A stretch of 5,293 nt of DNA. It comes from an uncultured Clostridia bacterium (GTDB lineage: Bacteria > Bacillota > Clostridia > Oscillospirales > Acutalibacteraceae). This document shows, in pieces, positions 1 through 5,293 of this stretch. Below the pieces are notes generated by a model. It saw nothing but the letters and a program-made list of their open reading frames with translations, was not told where the DNA came from and ran no database searches. The stretch's first letter is position 1. Each line of letters starts with the position of its first letter. The stretch spans positions 1-5,293 of the forward strand of contig CAMVNL010000197.1 of the NCBI GenBank assembly GCA_947168785.1, written 5' to 3'. The position numbers and the translations under genes are program-made.

Positions 1-200
1 AAAATCCGTTTCAAAAGTTACTTTTGTCAAGAGCGGCACTGAGGTGCCGCGCTACGATGATATTGCCCCTCGCAAACATTGTCGCGCTGCTTCGCTTGGA
101 GCACTCGCATCGCTCTGTGTTTGCTCACCAAAACCGCCTCGCTTCATCCGCCACTGGCGGCGCTTCGGCGGTTTTGCCCCGACAAATCCCATTTTCCCGG
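1..200. repeat. Palindrome-rich intergenic region, possible dispersed repeat
   Basis: No convincing gene lies here. The stretch is a run of stem-loops: CAAAAG/CTTTTG (12-17 with 21-26), GCGGCAC/GTGCCGC (33-39 with 44-50), GCAAACA/TGTTTGC (72-78 with 118-124), and CAAAACCGCC/GGCGGTTTTG (129-138 with 167-176), the last enclosing a second stem CCGCC/GGCGG (148-152 with 156-160). None is directly followed by a T tract, so they are not ordinary terminators. Such dense pairing suggests a REP- or MITE-like intergenic repeat or a structured RNA. Copy number elsewhere in the genome cannot be seen from this window. Confidence 0.5.
129..176. repeat. Long nested inverted repeat
   Basis: A perfect 10-bp outer stem (129-138 with 167-176) encloses a perfect 5-bp inner stem (148-152 with 156-160) closed by the 3-base loop ACT. 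The two stems are separated by unpaired arms of 9 and 6 bases. As DNA it could extrude as a cruciform; as RNA it would fold on either strand. It is the strongest hairpin in the 5' intergenic region. Confidence 0.7.
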
Positions 201-209
201 CAAAGGGTA

Positions 210-240
210 TTGACAAAGCCCGGGGGAATGTGGGAAAATA
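210..240 (+). promoter_or_regulatory. Candidate sigma-A-type promoter of the operon
   Basis: A perfect -35 hexamer TTGACA lies at 210-215. With an 18-base spacer the -10 would be GAAAAT (234-239), which matches TATAAT at four of six positions. Transcription would then start near 246, leaving a leader of about 120 bases before the first gene. A better isolated -10-like word, TATATT, occurs at 249-254 but has no -35 at the right distance. The -10 side also forms part of an inverted repeat, ATTTTCCC (191-198) with GGGAAAAT (232-239). Assigned by eye only. Confidence 0.4.
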
Positions 241-264
241 AAAAAGGATATATTCTTGTTTTTC

Positions 265-297
265 CCCGGCGGCAGACGGCGATCATGCCGCGCCGGG
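265..297 (+). promoter_or_regulatory. Hairpin in the operon leader
   Basis: CCCGGCG (265-271) pairs with CGCCGGG (291-297), and inside it CGGC (277-280) pairs with GCCG (287-290) around a 6-base loop, leaving a 5-base bulge at 272-276. The first T run downstream (308-312) starts 10 bases after the stem, too far for a standard intrinsic terminator. It may be an attenuator, an mRNA-stabilising structure, or no more than GC-rich pairing. Confidence 0.35.
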
Positions 298-352
298 ACG
301 TCACCTGTTTTTCACTTTTCCTTTATACAGTAAAAGAGGCAAAAACGGAAAA

Positions 353-357
353 AGGAG
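353..357 (+). promoter_or_regulatory. Ribosome binding site fixing the first gene's start
   Basis: AGGAG, within AAAGGAGTGA (351-360), stands 11 bases before the ATG at 369. The same reading frame stays open back to position 24, so this site decides that translation starts at 369 and not at an upstream TTG or ATG. Confidence 0.75.
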
Positions 358-368
358 TGAGCGCGGCC

Positions 369-1199
369 ATGGCAAACTGTCCCAAATGCGGCGAGCATCT
401 GCGGCTGATCGACTGGAAGCAGAAATGCCCCCACTGCGGCGTCAACCTGATCCTCTACGACCGGCAGGAACGGCTGATGCAGGAAGCGGACGTCGCGGAG
501 GTGCAGCACTATCATTTTCAGAAAAAAATCGACCGGCTGAAGACTGCCTTTATCGGCTCAAAGCCCGCCATTGCGCGGATCTTCACCTCCCTTTTACCCG
601 TCGGGGCCCTGTTCCTGCCCGTCTGGAAGCTGACGGCGCCGGAGGGCTTTGCGCAGTTATCCGGGAACGTGACGGTCATCAACGTCTATAACGCGGTGCG
701 GGAGTGCGACCTGGGGGCGCTCTGGCAGCGCTCGCCCCTGCTGACGGCAGGCGTTTTCTCGCTGGCGCTTTCCGTGGTGCTCCTGCTGCTGCATTTCATC
801 CTGCTGACGCTGGCCTGCTCCCCCAAGGCAAAGCCCCGCGGGGTCACGCTGGACGTTCTTTTGCTGCTGACGTCTCTTCTGCCCGCCGCCGTGCCCTTCC
901 TGCTGCCGAAGGACGGCCCCTTCACCGGCACGACGGGGATCGGCGCGTATCTCTACCTCGGCCTGATGCTCGTCAACGCAGCGGTGGACCTCTGGGTGCT
1001 GTGGCACCCGGTGGAGATCGTCCACAAGCAGTGCTACGTGGGCGGCATCCCCATCGAAGAATACTTTGAGATGGAAAAGACCATGACGCGGGAGGCCATC
1101 CGCGCCGAGCAGTACCGCCGGCTGCAGGAACGGTACGACGCAAAGCAGGCTGCCTTTGAGGCCGCCGAACGGGAAAAGGAGGCGCACGCGAATGGATGA
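369..1199 (+). CDS. Zinc-ribbon protein with four predicted membrane segments, function unknown
   Basis: This 276-residue protein opens with a compact zinc ribbon: CPKC at residues 4-7 and CPHC at 20-23 supply four cysteines that should bind one Zn(II). A polar, partly helical linker (about 30-65) follows, then four hydrophobic stretches at roughly 70-88, 124-149, 159-180 and 190-212. The tail (about 230-273) is highly charged, rich in Glu, Arg and Ala, and probably a cytoplasmic helix or coiled coil. Zinc ribbon and tail on the same side fits an even number of membrane passes. I do not recognise a named family; a CxxC pair before four membrane helices recalls one half of PqiA, but no other PqiA hallmark is visible. 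The stop overlaps the start of the GPH symporter gene by 8 bases, which implies translational coupling. A role as accessory or regulator of the transporter is inferred from position only. Confidence 0.85.
   Translation: MANCPKCGEHLRLIDWKQKCPHCGVNLILYDRQERLMQEADVAEVQHYHFQKKIDRLKTAFIGSKPAIARIFTSLLPVGALFLPVWKLTAPEGFAQLSGNVTVINVYNAVRECDLGALWQRSPLLTAGVFSLALSVVLLLLHFILLTLACSPKAKPRGVTLDVLLLLTSLLPAAVPFLLPKDGPFTGTTGIGAYLYLGLMLVNAAVDLWVLWHPVEIVHKQCYVGGIPIEEYFEMEKTMTREAIRAEQYRRLQERYDAKQAAFEAAEREKEAHANG
1174..1182 (+). promoter_or_regulatory. Ribosome binding site of the GPH symporter gene
   Basis: AAAAGGAGG lies inside the 3' end of the preceding gene, 9 bases before the ATG at 1192. It is close to the ideal anti-16S sequence and selects 1192 over an in-frame ATG at 1156. 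Confidence 0.8.
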
Positions 1200-2721
1200 C
1201 AACACCAACGCCGTGACGGCGCAGGTCCCCGAAGCACAGGCGCCGGAAGTGAACCAGGCGTACATGGACCGCCTGTTCTGTTCCACCAAAGAGCGCATCT
1301 CCTACGTGACCTATAAGGCGCTGGGGGGCATCACCCTCGGCTCCAACGACGTGGGCTCAAGCCTGTGGCTGTATAAGATCTTCGGCGTGCTGCCGGAAAG
1401 CTACGCCAACGCCATGGCGGGGCTGCGGATCTACGACATGATCAACGACCCGCTCTCCGCCGCCATCATCGACAACATGCGCACCCGGTGGGGCAAATTC
1501 AAGCCCTTCCAGTACCTCTCTTTGCTGCCCGGCGTGATCATGGGCGTGTTCAGCTGCTTTATGCCCCTGTTTGCCAACGCCTGGGGGCTGGACGCGGCGG
1601 GCAGGCTTCTGATGCTGATGATCTTCAACTATATCAACGAGACCACCGGCGCGTTTTTCGGCGGGGGCGGTTACATCGACAACGTCTTCACGCCCAACCC
1701 CAACGAGCGCACCTCGCTGCTGGTCAGCGCCAAGTTCGTGGGAGACCTGATCGCCAAATTCCCGGGGCAGATCCTGTCCTTCCTCTACGACCTTATCAAC
1801 AACGGCGTGATGAAGGGCTCCATGACCAACGTCTTCGTCACCACCAAGACCGTCGTATGGGTGGTCGCCATCGTGCCCACCATCTTCTGGTACATCAACA
1901 GCCGCGAGCGGGTGCCCCAGTCGGAAAAGCCGCCCCACCCGGTGAAGGGCGTGCTTTCCGTCTTCCGCAACCGGCCCCTGCTGATCTCCACTCTCTGCGA
2001 CCTGGTGGGCGGCATCGACGTGGGGGCGGACGAGGCCCTGTACCGCAACGACGTGCTGAAATTCAACACCATCGGCATGGTGGCGGGCATCCCCGGCATG
2101 CCTCTCTCCTACGCCAGCTACGCTTTCGTGCCGAAGTTCCGGGCGCGGTTCTCCACCAAGACCCTCTGGTTCTTCCAGAGCGGCTCCATCGTCGTTTCCG
2201 AAGCGCTGTTCTTCTTCGTGGGGATGATCGGCGGCAAGGAGAACGGATGGTACCTGAAAAAGCTCCCCATGACCATCGCCTTCGGCGCGGGCAACATGCT
2301 GGAAATGGTCTTCTACGCCACCAAGGGCATCATCAAGGATGAGATCAACTACGAGGTGCTGGACTACTGCGAGTGGAAGAACGGCTTCCGGGTGGAGGCC
2401 ACCATCGGCATGATGAAGGGCTATTTCAACAAGATCAAGGACATGCTGCTGCAGCTCATCAACTCCCGCCTGCTGCAATCCTGGGCGGGGTACCAGATCG
2501 GCGAGGACGCCATTCAGACCACGGAGACCAAGTGGCGCATCTTTTTGCTGGCCCACGGCCCGCACCTGATCTTCGACCTGCTGGGGCTGATCCCCATGAT
2601 CTTCTACAACATCGACAAACCCATGCGGGAAAAAATGTATCTCGACCTGGAGCGCACCCGTGCCGCCCAGGCGGCGAGGGCCACCGCCGGAGAACCCGGC
2701 GGGCAGGCGCAGGAACACTGA
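1192..2721 (+). CDS. MFS sugar:cation symporter, GPH (glycoside-pentoside-hexuronide) family
   Basis: This 509-residue polytopic membrane protein carries the GPH/MelB signatures. YDMINDP (81-87) followed by DNMRTRWGKFKPF (94-106) matches the helix II-loop motif of the family, and D82 and D86 have the spacing of the two cation-site aspartates of MelB (D55 and D59). The family's late-loop motif appears as DYCEWKNGFRVE (391-402). Hydrophobic segments recur along the chain (for example about 108-130, 137-158, 220-236, 324-347, 358-377 and 447-472), consistent with about 12 passes. GPH members import glycosides, pentosides or uronides with Na+ or H+; the substrate cannot be read here. The protein is somewhat longer than usual for the family, with a polar N-terminal extension (1-30) and an Ala/Glu-rich tail (485-509). 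It overlaps the zinc-ribbon gene by 8 bases and ends 4 bases before the lipoprotein gene, so all three are probably co-transcribed. Confidence 0.92.
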   Translation: MDDNTNAVTAQVPEAQAPEVNQAYMDRLFCSTKERISYVTYKALGGITLGSNDVGSSLWLYKIFGVLPESYANAMAGLRIYDMINDPLSAAIIDNMRTRWGKFKPFQYLSLLPGVIMGVFSCFMPLFANAWGLDAAGRLLMLMIFNYINETTGAFFGGGGYIDNVFTPNPNERTSLLVSAKFVGDLIAKFPGQILSFLYDLINNGVMKGSMTNVFVTTKTVVWVVAIVPTIFWYINSRERVPQSEKPPHPVKGVLSVFRNRPLLISTLCDLVGGIDVGADEALYRNDVLKFNTIGMVAGIPGMPLSYASYAFVPKFRARFSTKTLWFFQSGSIVVSEALFFFVGMIGGKENGWYLKKLPMTIAFGAGNMLEMVFYATKGIIKDEINYEVLDYCEWKNGFRVEATIGMMKGYFNKIKDMLLQLINSRLLQSWAGYQIGEDAIQTTETKWRIFLLAHGPHLIFDLLGLIPMIFYNIDKPMREKMYLDLERTRAAQAARATAGEPGGQAQEH

Positions 2722-2725
2722 CATC

Positions 2726-4327
2726 ATGATGAAACAACGCATTTCCGTATTACTGATCGCCGCCCTGCTGCTGACGGGGCTGACGGCCTGTTCCGGCAAG
2801 GGCGATCTGATCTTTTACGCCGCGGTGGACGCCCCGGCAAAGGGCTTCGATCCCCAGATCGTCTCAGACGAGACGGGAAGGATGATCGTCCGCGGCTGCT
2901 ATGAGGGCCTTGTCACCGTGGCAGCCGACGGCAGCGTCGCCCCGGGCGTAGCCTCCTCCTGGACGGTCAGCCCCGACGGGCTCACCTACTTTTTCACGCT
3001 GCGCCCCGACGCGGCGTGGCACCTGACCAGCAACGCGCAGGAACAGCTGGCAAACCGCCTGCCGGACAATTTTCCGCTGACCGTCACGGCCTACGACTTT
3101 GAATTTGCCCTGCGCCGGGCGGTGGACCCCGCCATGGGCTCCCCCGACGCCTTCCGGTTCATGAACATCGCCAACGCCGAGGCCATTCACCAGAGCAAAG
3201 CCGCGCCGGAGACCCTGGGCGTTTACGCCATTGACGCTCACACGCTGCAGATCAACCTGACGCGGCCGCAGAGCAACTTTCTGACCGTGCTGGCGGAGCC
3301 CGCCGCCATGCCCTGCAACGAGGTCTTTTTCAACGCCTGCATCGGCCGGTACGGCACCTATATCAAGTTTATCCTGTCCAACGGGCCCTATTATCTCTCC
3401 CGCTTCGACGAGAACTCCTACCGGCTGAACCGGAACCCCGACTATCACGGGGAACACCCGGGCAACGCGGACTATCTGTGGTATTATTACGTGGCCGACC
3501 GGAACAACCTGCTCAAGGATCTGGCGGACAGCGAATATTCCTGCGCGGCGCTGACCGCGGAGGAATACGGCAGGCTGCACGTCAAAAGCGGCTTTACGGT
3601 GCAAGAAAACCGCAATCTGCTGCGCAGTCTGGTGTTCAACCTCAGCAACCCGGTCCTTTCCAACGCGGACCTGCGCAAGGCGCTGGCCAGCGCCACGGAT
3701 ACCGCCGCCATTGCCGCCAACGCGGGCCAAACACTGAACGCCGGCTACGCCCCGGAAAGCGCCGCCAGCAGGCTGGTGGGGTCCCATCCGAATCTTTACA
3801 ATGAGGAAAAAGTCTACGACTATCTGCAAAAGGCGCTGGAAGCGCTGGACAGCGACTCCGTGGAACTGACGCTGCTGTGCGAGGAGCAGCACGCCGATAC
3901 GATGCGCAAGCTTTTACAGGAGTGGCAGAAGCTTCTGGGGGTGGCGGTTTCGGTCAACATCAGCACCGTCACCGCGCAGGAGCTGCAGGACGCCGTTTCC
4001 ACCGGCGGCTATCAGATCGCCTTTTACCCGGTCGAGGCGAAGACCTTCAGCACCTATGACTATTTCGGCGCGTTCACTTCTTTCTCCGGCGACAACTTCG
4101 CCCATTATGCCTCCGCCACCGCCAACCTGCTGGTCAACACCCTTTATTCGGACGACGACATGAAATTCGCCGCCTGCTACCGCTCGCTGGAAAACCTGCT
4201 GGCCTCTGACGTGTTCATGCTGCCCGTGTGGGATGAAAGCACCTATTTCGTCTGTACCAAGGACGTTTCAGGCGTGGATTACCGCGGAGGGGATCAGCTG
4301 TATTTCGGGGAAGCGACAAAATCGTAA
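2726..4327 (+). CDS. Family-5 extracellular solute-binding lipoprotein (OppA/DppA-like)
   Basis: This 533-residue protein starts with a lipoprotein signal peptide: basic KQR (3-5), a hydrophobic core (6-18) and lipobox LTAC with the lipidated cysteine at residue 22. The mature part follows the SBP_bac_5 pattern: an N-terminal lobe with YEGLVTVAADGSVAPGVASS (59-78), TYFFTLRPDAAWH (87-99) and TAYDFEFALRRAVDP (121-135), then SNGPYYL (218-224) with RNPDYHGE (236-243), and a second lobe with FNLSNP (304-309) and LRKALASATD (316-325). Length is normal for the family. Members bind peptides, nickel or oligosaccharides and deliver them to an ABC importer, but no permease or ATPase gene lies within the window; the upstream partner is a GPH symporter. 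The start at 2726 is preceded by a weak AGGA (2711-2714); ATG at 2729 is an alternative. Only 4 bases separate it from the symporter gene. Confidence 0.93.
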   Translation: MMKQRISVLLIAALLLTGLTACSGKGDLIFYAAVDAPAKGFDPQIVSDETGRMIVRGCYEGLVTVAADGSVAPGVASSWTVSPDGLTYFFTLRPDAAWHLTSNAQEQLANRLPDNFPLTVTAYDFEFALRRAVDPAMGSPDAFRFMNIANAEAIHQSKAAPETLGVYAIDAHTLQINLTRPQSNFLTVLAEPAAMPCNEVFFNACIGRYGTYIKFILSNGPYYLSRFDENSYRLNRNPDYHGEHPGNADYLWYYYVADRNNLLKDLADSEYSCAALTAEEYGRLHVKSGFTVQENRNLLRSLVFNLSNPVLSNADLRKALASATDTAAIAANAGQTLNAGYAPESAASRLVGSHPNLYNEEKVYDYLQKALEALDSDSVELTLLCEEQHADTMRKLLQEWQKLLGVAVSVNISTVTAQELQDAVSTGGYQIAFYPVEAKTFSTYDYFGAFTSFSGDNFAHYASATANLLVNTLYSDDDMKFAACYRSLENLLASDVFMLPVWDESTYFVCTKDVSGVDYRGGDQLYFGEATKS

Positions 4328-4335
4328 GCCTTTTT

Positions 4336-4370
4336 AATGCGGAATTCGGAATGCGGAATGCGGAATTATT
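4336..4370 (+). repeat. Left terminal inverted repeat of the four-helix-bundle cassette
   Basis: It consists of four tandem heptamers, ATGCGGA, ATTCGGA, ATGCGGA and ATGCGGA (4337-4364), followed by ATTATT. It is the reverse complement of 4732-4766 with two mismatches in 35 positions. It begins 8 bases after the lipoprotein gene's stop codon. Confidence 0.92.
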
Positions 4371-4371
4371 G

Positions 4372-4382
4372 AGAGGGAAGGG
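4372..4382 (+). promoter_or_regulatory. Ribosome binding site of the four-helix-bundle gene
   Basis: The purine run AGAGGGAAGGG ends 6 bases before the ATG at 4389. It is less canonical than the sites of the neighbouring genes, in keeping with a foreign origin of the cassette. It lies just inside the left inverted repeat and so belongs to the cassette. Confidence 0.5.
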
Positions 4383-4388
4383 TCTGAA

Positions 4389-4736
4389 ATGATCTACAAT
4401 AATGCAGTCAGAGATAAAAGCAAAGCGTTTGCCCTTCAGATTATCCGTTTATACCGATATTTATGCGTTGAACACGAATTCGTATTATCAAAGCAGATTT
4501 TGCGAAGCGGCACAAGCATCGGCGCAAATATCCGTGAAGCGCAAAGAGGGCAAAGCAAACCTGACTTTTATTCAAAAATGAATATTGCACTAAAAGAAGC
4601 AGATGAAACTGCCTATTGGCTTGAACTCCTGTATGAAAGCGATTTCATTGACAAATCAACGTTTGAACCACTGTATTATAATTGCGAAGAGCTTATCAAA
4701 TTATTGACTTCTATCACAAAAACGCAACCTAAATAA
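4389..4736 (+). CDS. Four-helix-bundle protein (23S rRNA IVS / S23 family)
   Basis: This 115-residue, mostly helical soluble protein carries the family's core: a first helix about 9-28 (KSKAFALQIIRLYRYL), then SKQILRSGTSIGANIREAQRG (34-54), the equivalent of the usual 'QLRRAAxSIxxNIAEG' signature, and a long helix with FYSKMNIALKEADETAYWLELL (60-81). Length is typical (about 110-125). Relatives are encoded in 23S rRNA intervening sequences, stand alone between genes, or act as Avd accessory proteins in diversity-generating retroelements. These proteins form oligomers and are basic nucleic-acid binders in the Avd case; the precise role here is unknown. GC is about 37% by hand count, far below the neighbours. 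The stop codon TAA (4734-4736) lies within the right inverted repeat, so gene and repeat form one unit. No reverse transcriptase or variable-repeat pair is present in the window. Confidence 0.88.
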   Translation: MIYNNAVRDKSKAFALQIIRLYRYLCVEHEFVLSKQILRSGTSIGANIREAQRGQSKPDFYSKMNIALKEADETAYWLELLYESDFIDKSTFEPLYYNCEELIKLLTSITKTQPK

Positions 4737-4766
4737 TTCCGAATTCCTCATTCCGAATTCCGCATT
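4732..4766 (-). repeat. Right terminal inverted repeat of the four-helix-bundle cassette
   Basis: On the + strand it reads as heptamers TCCGAAT, TCCTCAT, TCCGAAT and TCCGCAT (4738-4765). In reverse complement it matches the left repeat except for A for C and T for G at two positions. It includes the last codon region and stop of the four-helix-bundle gene and ends 31 bases before the DUF1015 start. Confidence 0.92.
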
Positions 4767-4780
4767 TTAACATTTACCGA

Positions 4781-4788
4781 AAAGGAGA
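4781..4788 (+). promoter_or_regulatory. Ribosome binding site of the DUF1015 gene
   Basis: AAAGGAGA is positioned with its GGAG (4784-4787) 9 bases before the ATG at 4797. It lies outside the cassette and is of the strong type seen for the host genes. No clear promoter is visible between the inverted repeat and this site. Confidence 0.7.
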
Positions 4789-4796
4789 CTTACCCC

Positions 4797-5293
4797 ATGT
4801 CTATCATTCGTCCCTTCCGGGCGGTGCGCCCGAAAAAAGAATACGCCGCGCAGGTGGCGGCGCTGCCCTACGACGTCATGAATTCCGCCGAGGCGCGGGT
4901 CAAGGTGCAGGGCAATCCCCTGTCCTTCATCCACGTGGATAAGGCCGAGGTCGATCTGCCGGAGGGCGTCGATCTTTACTCCGACGCGGTCTACGCCAAG
5001 GCGGCGGAAAACCTGCAAAAGCTCTCCGACGAGGGCGTTTGCTTCACAGAGGACGCGCCGAAGCTGTATATCTACCGCCAGCAGTGGAACGGCGTGTGCC
5101 AGACGGGCATCGTGGGCTGCGCCTCCGTGGACGACTACCTGAACGGCGTTATCAAGCGCCACGAGCTGACCCGTGCCGACAAGGAGGAGGACCGCATCCG
5201 CCACGTGGATACCTGCAACGCCAACACCGGCCCCATCTTTCTGGCCTATCGCCGCAGCGGCGTCATTGACGCGGTTTTACCCGGTTCTATACT
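4797..5293 (+). CDS. DUF1015 (COG4198) family protein, N-terminal part, cut by window end
   Basis: 165 complete codons are visible and the frame is still open at the window end; family members are usually a little over 400 residues, so well under half is seen. Recognisable conserved parts are IRPFRAVRP (4-12), AALPYDVMNSAEAR (21-34), NPLSFIHVDKAEVDLPEG (40-57), LYIYRQ (90-95), the core VDDYLNGVIKRHELTRADKE (111-130) with EDR (131-133), and CNANTGPIFLAYR (140-152). The HELT...KE..DR stretch is the family hallmark and looks like an active or ligand site, but no reaction is firmly established. Databases sometimes label relatives 'SpoOJ/ParA/ParB', which the sequence does not justify. In Clostridia the gene often sits beside serine biosynthesis genes (serA, serC); the downstream neighbour is not visible here. 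Base composition is back to the high-GC host level. Confidence 0.92.
   Translation, partial: MSIIRPFRAVRPKKEYAAQVAALPYDVMNSAEARVKVQGNPLSFIHVDKAEVDLPEGVDLYSDAVYAKAAENLQKLSDEGVCFTEDAPKLYIYRQQWNGVCQTGIVGCASVDDYLNGVIKRHELTRADKEEDRIRHVDTCNANTGPIFLAYRRSGVIDAVLPGSI

Larger units (their letters stand above)
4333..4769. mobile_element. IVS-like cassette: four-helix-bundle gene between inverted repeats
   Basis: An AT-rich gene (4389-4736) is enclosed by inverted repeats at 4336-4370 and 4732-4766 that match at 33 of 35 positions. The direct repeat TTTA at 4333-4336 and 4766-4769 could be a target duplication around an element spanning 4337-4765, though it is short and lies in a T-rich context. No transposase is encoded, so if mobile it would be non-autonomous. 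The base composition differs sharply from both sides, supporting acquisition from elsewhere. S23-type proteins are known from intervening sequences of 23S rRNA, whose ends also pair. Mobility itself is inference. Confidence 0.6.

Noticed and set aside
24..368. In-frame upstream extension of the zinc-ribbon gene from a TTG at 24, or from ATGs at 228 and 285
   Set aside because: The extension translates palindromic intergenic sequence into low-plausibility protein, while ATG 369 has a strong ribosome binding site and begins exactly before the zinc ribbon.
657..1298. Open frame on the - strand opposite the zinc-ribbon gene
   Set aside because: It is a GC-rich antisense shadow with Gln/Arg-rich composition and no motif or credible start signal.
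1357..2799. Long open frame on the - strand (480 codons) opposite the symporter gene
   Set aside because: Its product is rich in His, Val, Asp and Gln with no recognisable domain. It mirrors the codon bias of the GPH gene, whose family motifs are clear.
4310..4336. Intrinsic terminator after the lipoprotein gene, at the T run 4331-4335
   Set aside because: Only a very weak CGA/TCG pairing precedes the T run; no stable stem is visible.
4337..4364. Heptamer array as a CRISPR or minisatellite array
   Set aside because: The units are only 7 bases with no spacers, and the matching inverted copy on the other side of the gene is better explained as element ends.
4648..4682. Promoter TTGACA (4648-4653) with TATAAT (4677-4682) for the DUF1015 gene
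   Set aside because: The spacer is 23 bases, well beyond 16-19, and the words occur in AT-rich coding sequence where chance matches are common.
4389..4736. Four-helix-bundle gene as Avd of a diversity-generating retroelement
   Set aside because: No reverse transcriptase, template repeat or variable repeat with adenine-specific differences is present within the window.
4336..4766. Cassette as an actual 23S rRNA intervening sequence in an rRNA gene
   Set aside because: Flanking sequence is protein-coding (lipoprotein and DUF1015) with no rRNA on either side.

Overview
The window looks like chromosomal DNA of a moderately high-GC Gram-positive anaerobe of the class Clostridia, most likely an Oscillospiraceae-type gut bacterium. 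This rests on the strong AGGAG-type ribosome binding sites, the lipoprotein signal peptide, the codon bias and the resemblance of the DUF1015 and GPH-transporter proteins to those of such bacteria. The assignment is by recognition, not by a search. All genes lie on the + strand.

Layout. Positions 1-368 contain no convincing gene. The first ~200 bases are densely palindromic, with several stem-loops resembling a dispersed intergenic repeat. After them come a TTGACA promoter candidate, a leader hairpin and a ribosome binding site. Positions 369-4327 hold three tightly packed genes that are probably one operon: a zinc-ribbon protein with four predicted membrane segments, a GPH/MelB-family sugar:cation symporter overlapping it by 8 bases, and, 4 bases further on, a family-5 (OppA/DppA-like) solute-binding lipoprotein. 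No ABC permease or ATPase accompanies the binding protein here.

Positions 4337-4765 form a compact cassette. It is an AT-rich gene (about 37% GC by hand count, against clearly more than 55% around it) for a four-helix-bundle (23S rRNA IVS/S23-type) protein, enclosed by nearly perfect ~35-base inverted repeats built from heptamers of the type ATGCGGA/ATTCGGA. The right repeat contains the gene's stop codon. This looks like a recently acquired, possibly mobile or RNA-processed, IVS-like element placed between ordinary genes, and it is the most interesting object in the window. From 4797 to the window end is the N-terminal part of a DUF1015 (COG4198) protein, which continues beyond the window.

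How the genes work together. The three-gene operon probably serves uptake or sensing of small organic solutes at the membrane: the symporter moves a glycoside-like substrate, the lipoprotein captures a peptide-like or other ligand outside the membrane, and the zinc-ribbon membrane protein may be an accessory or regulatory partner. That functional link is inferred from gene order only. The four-helix-bundle cassette and the DUF1015 gene have no evident functional tie to the operon.
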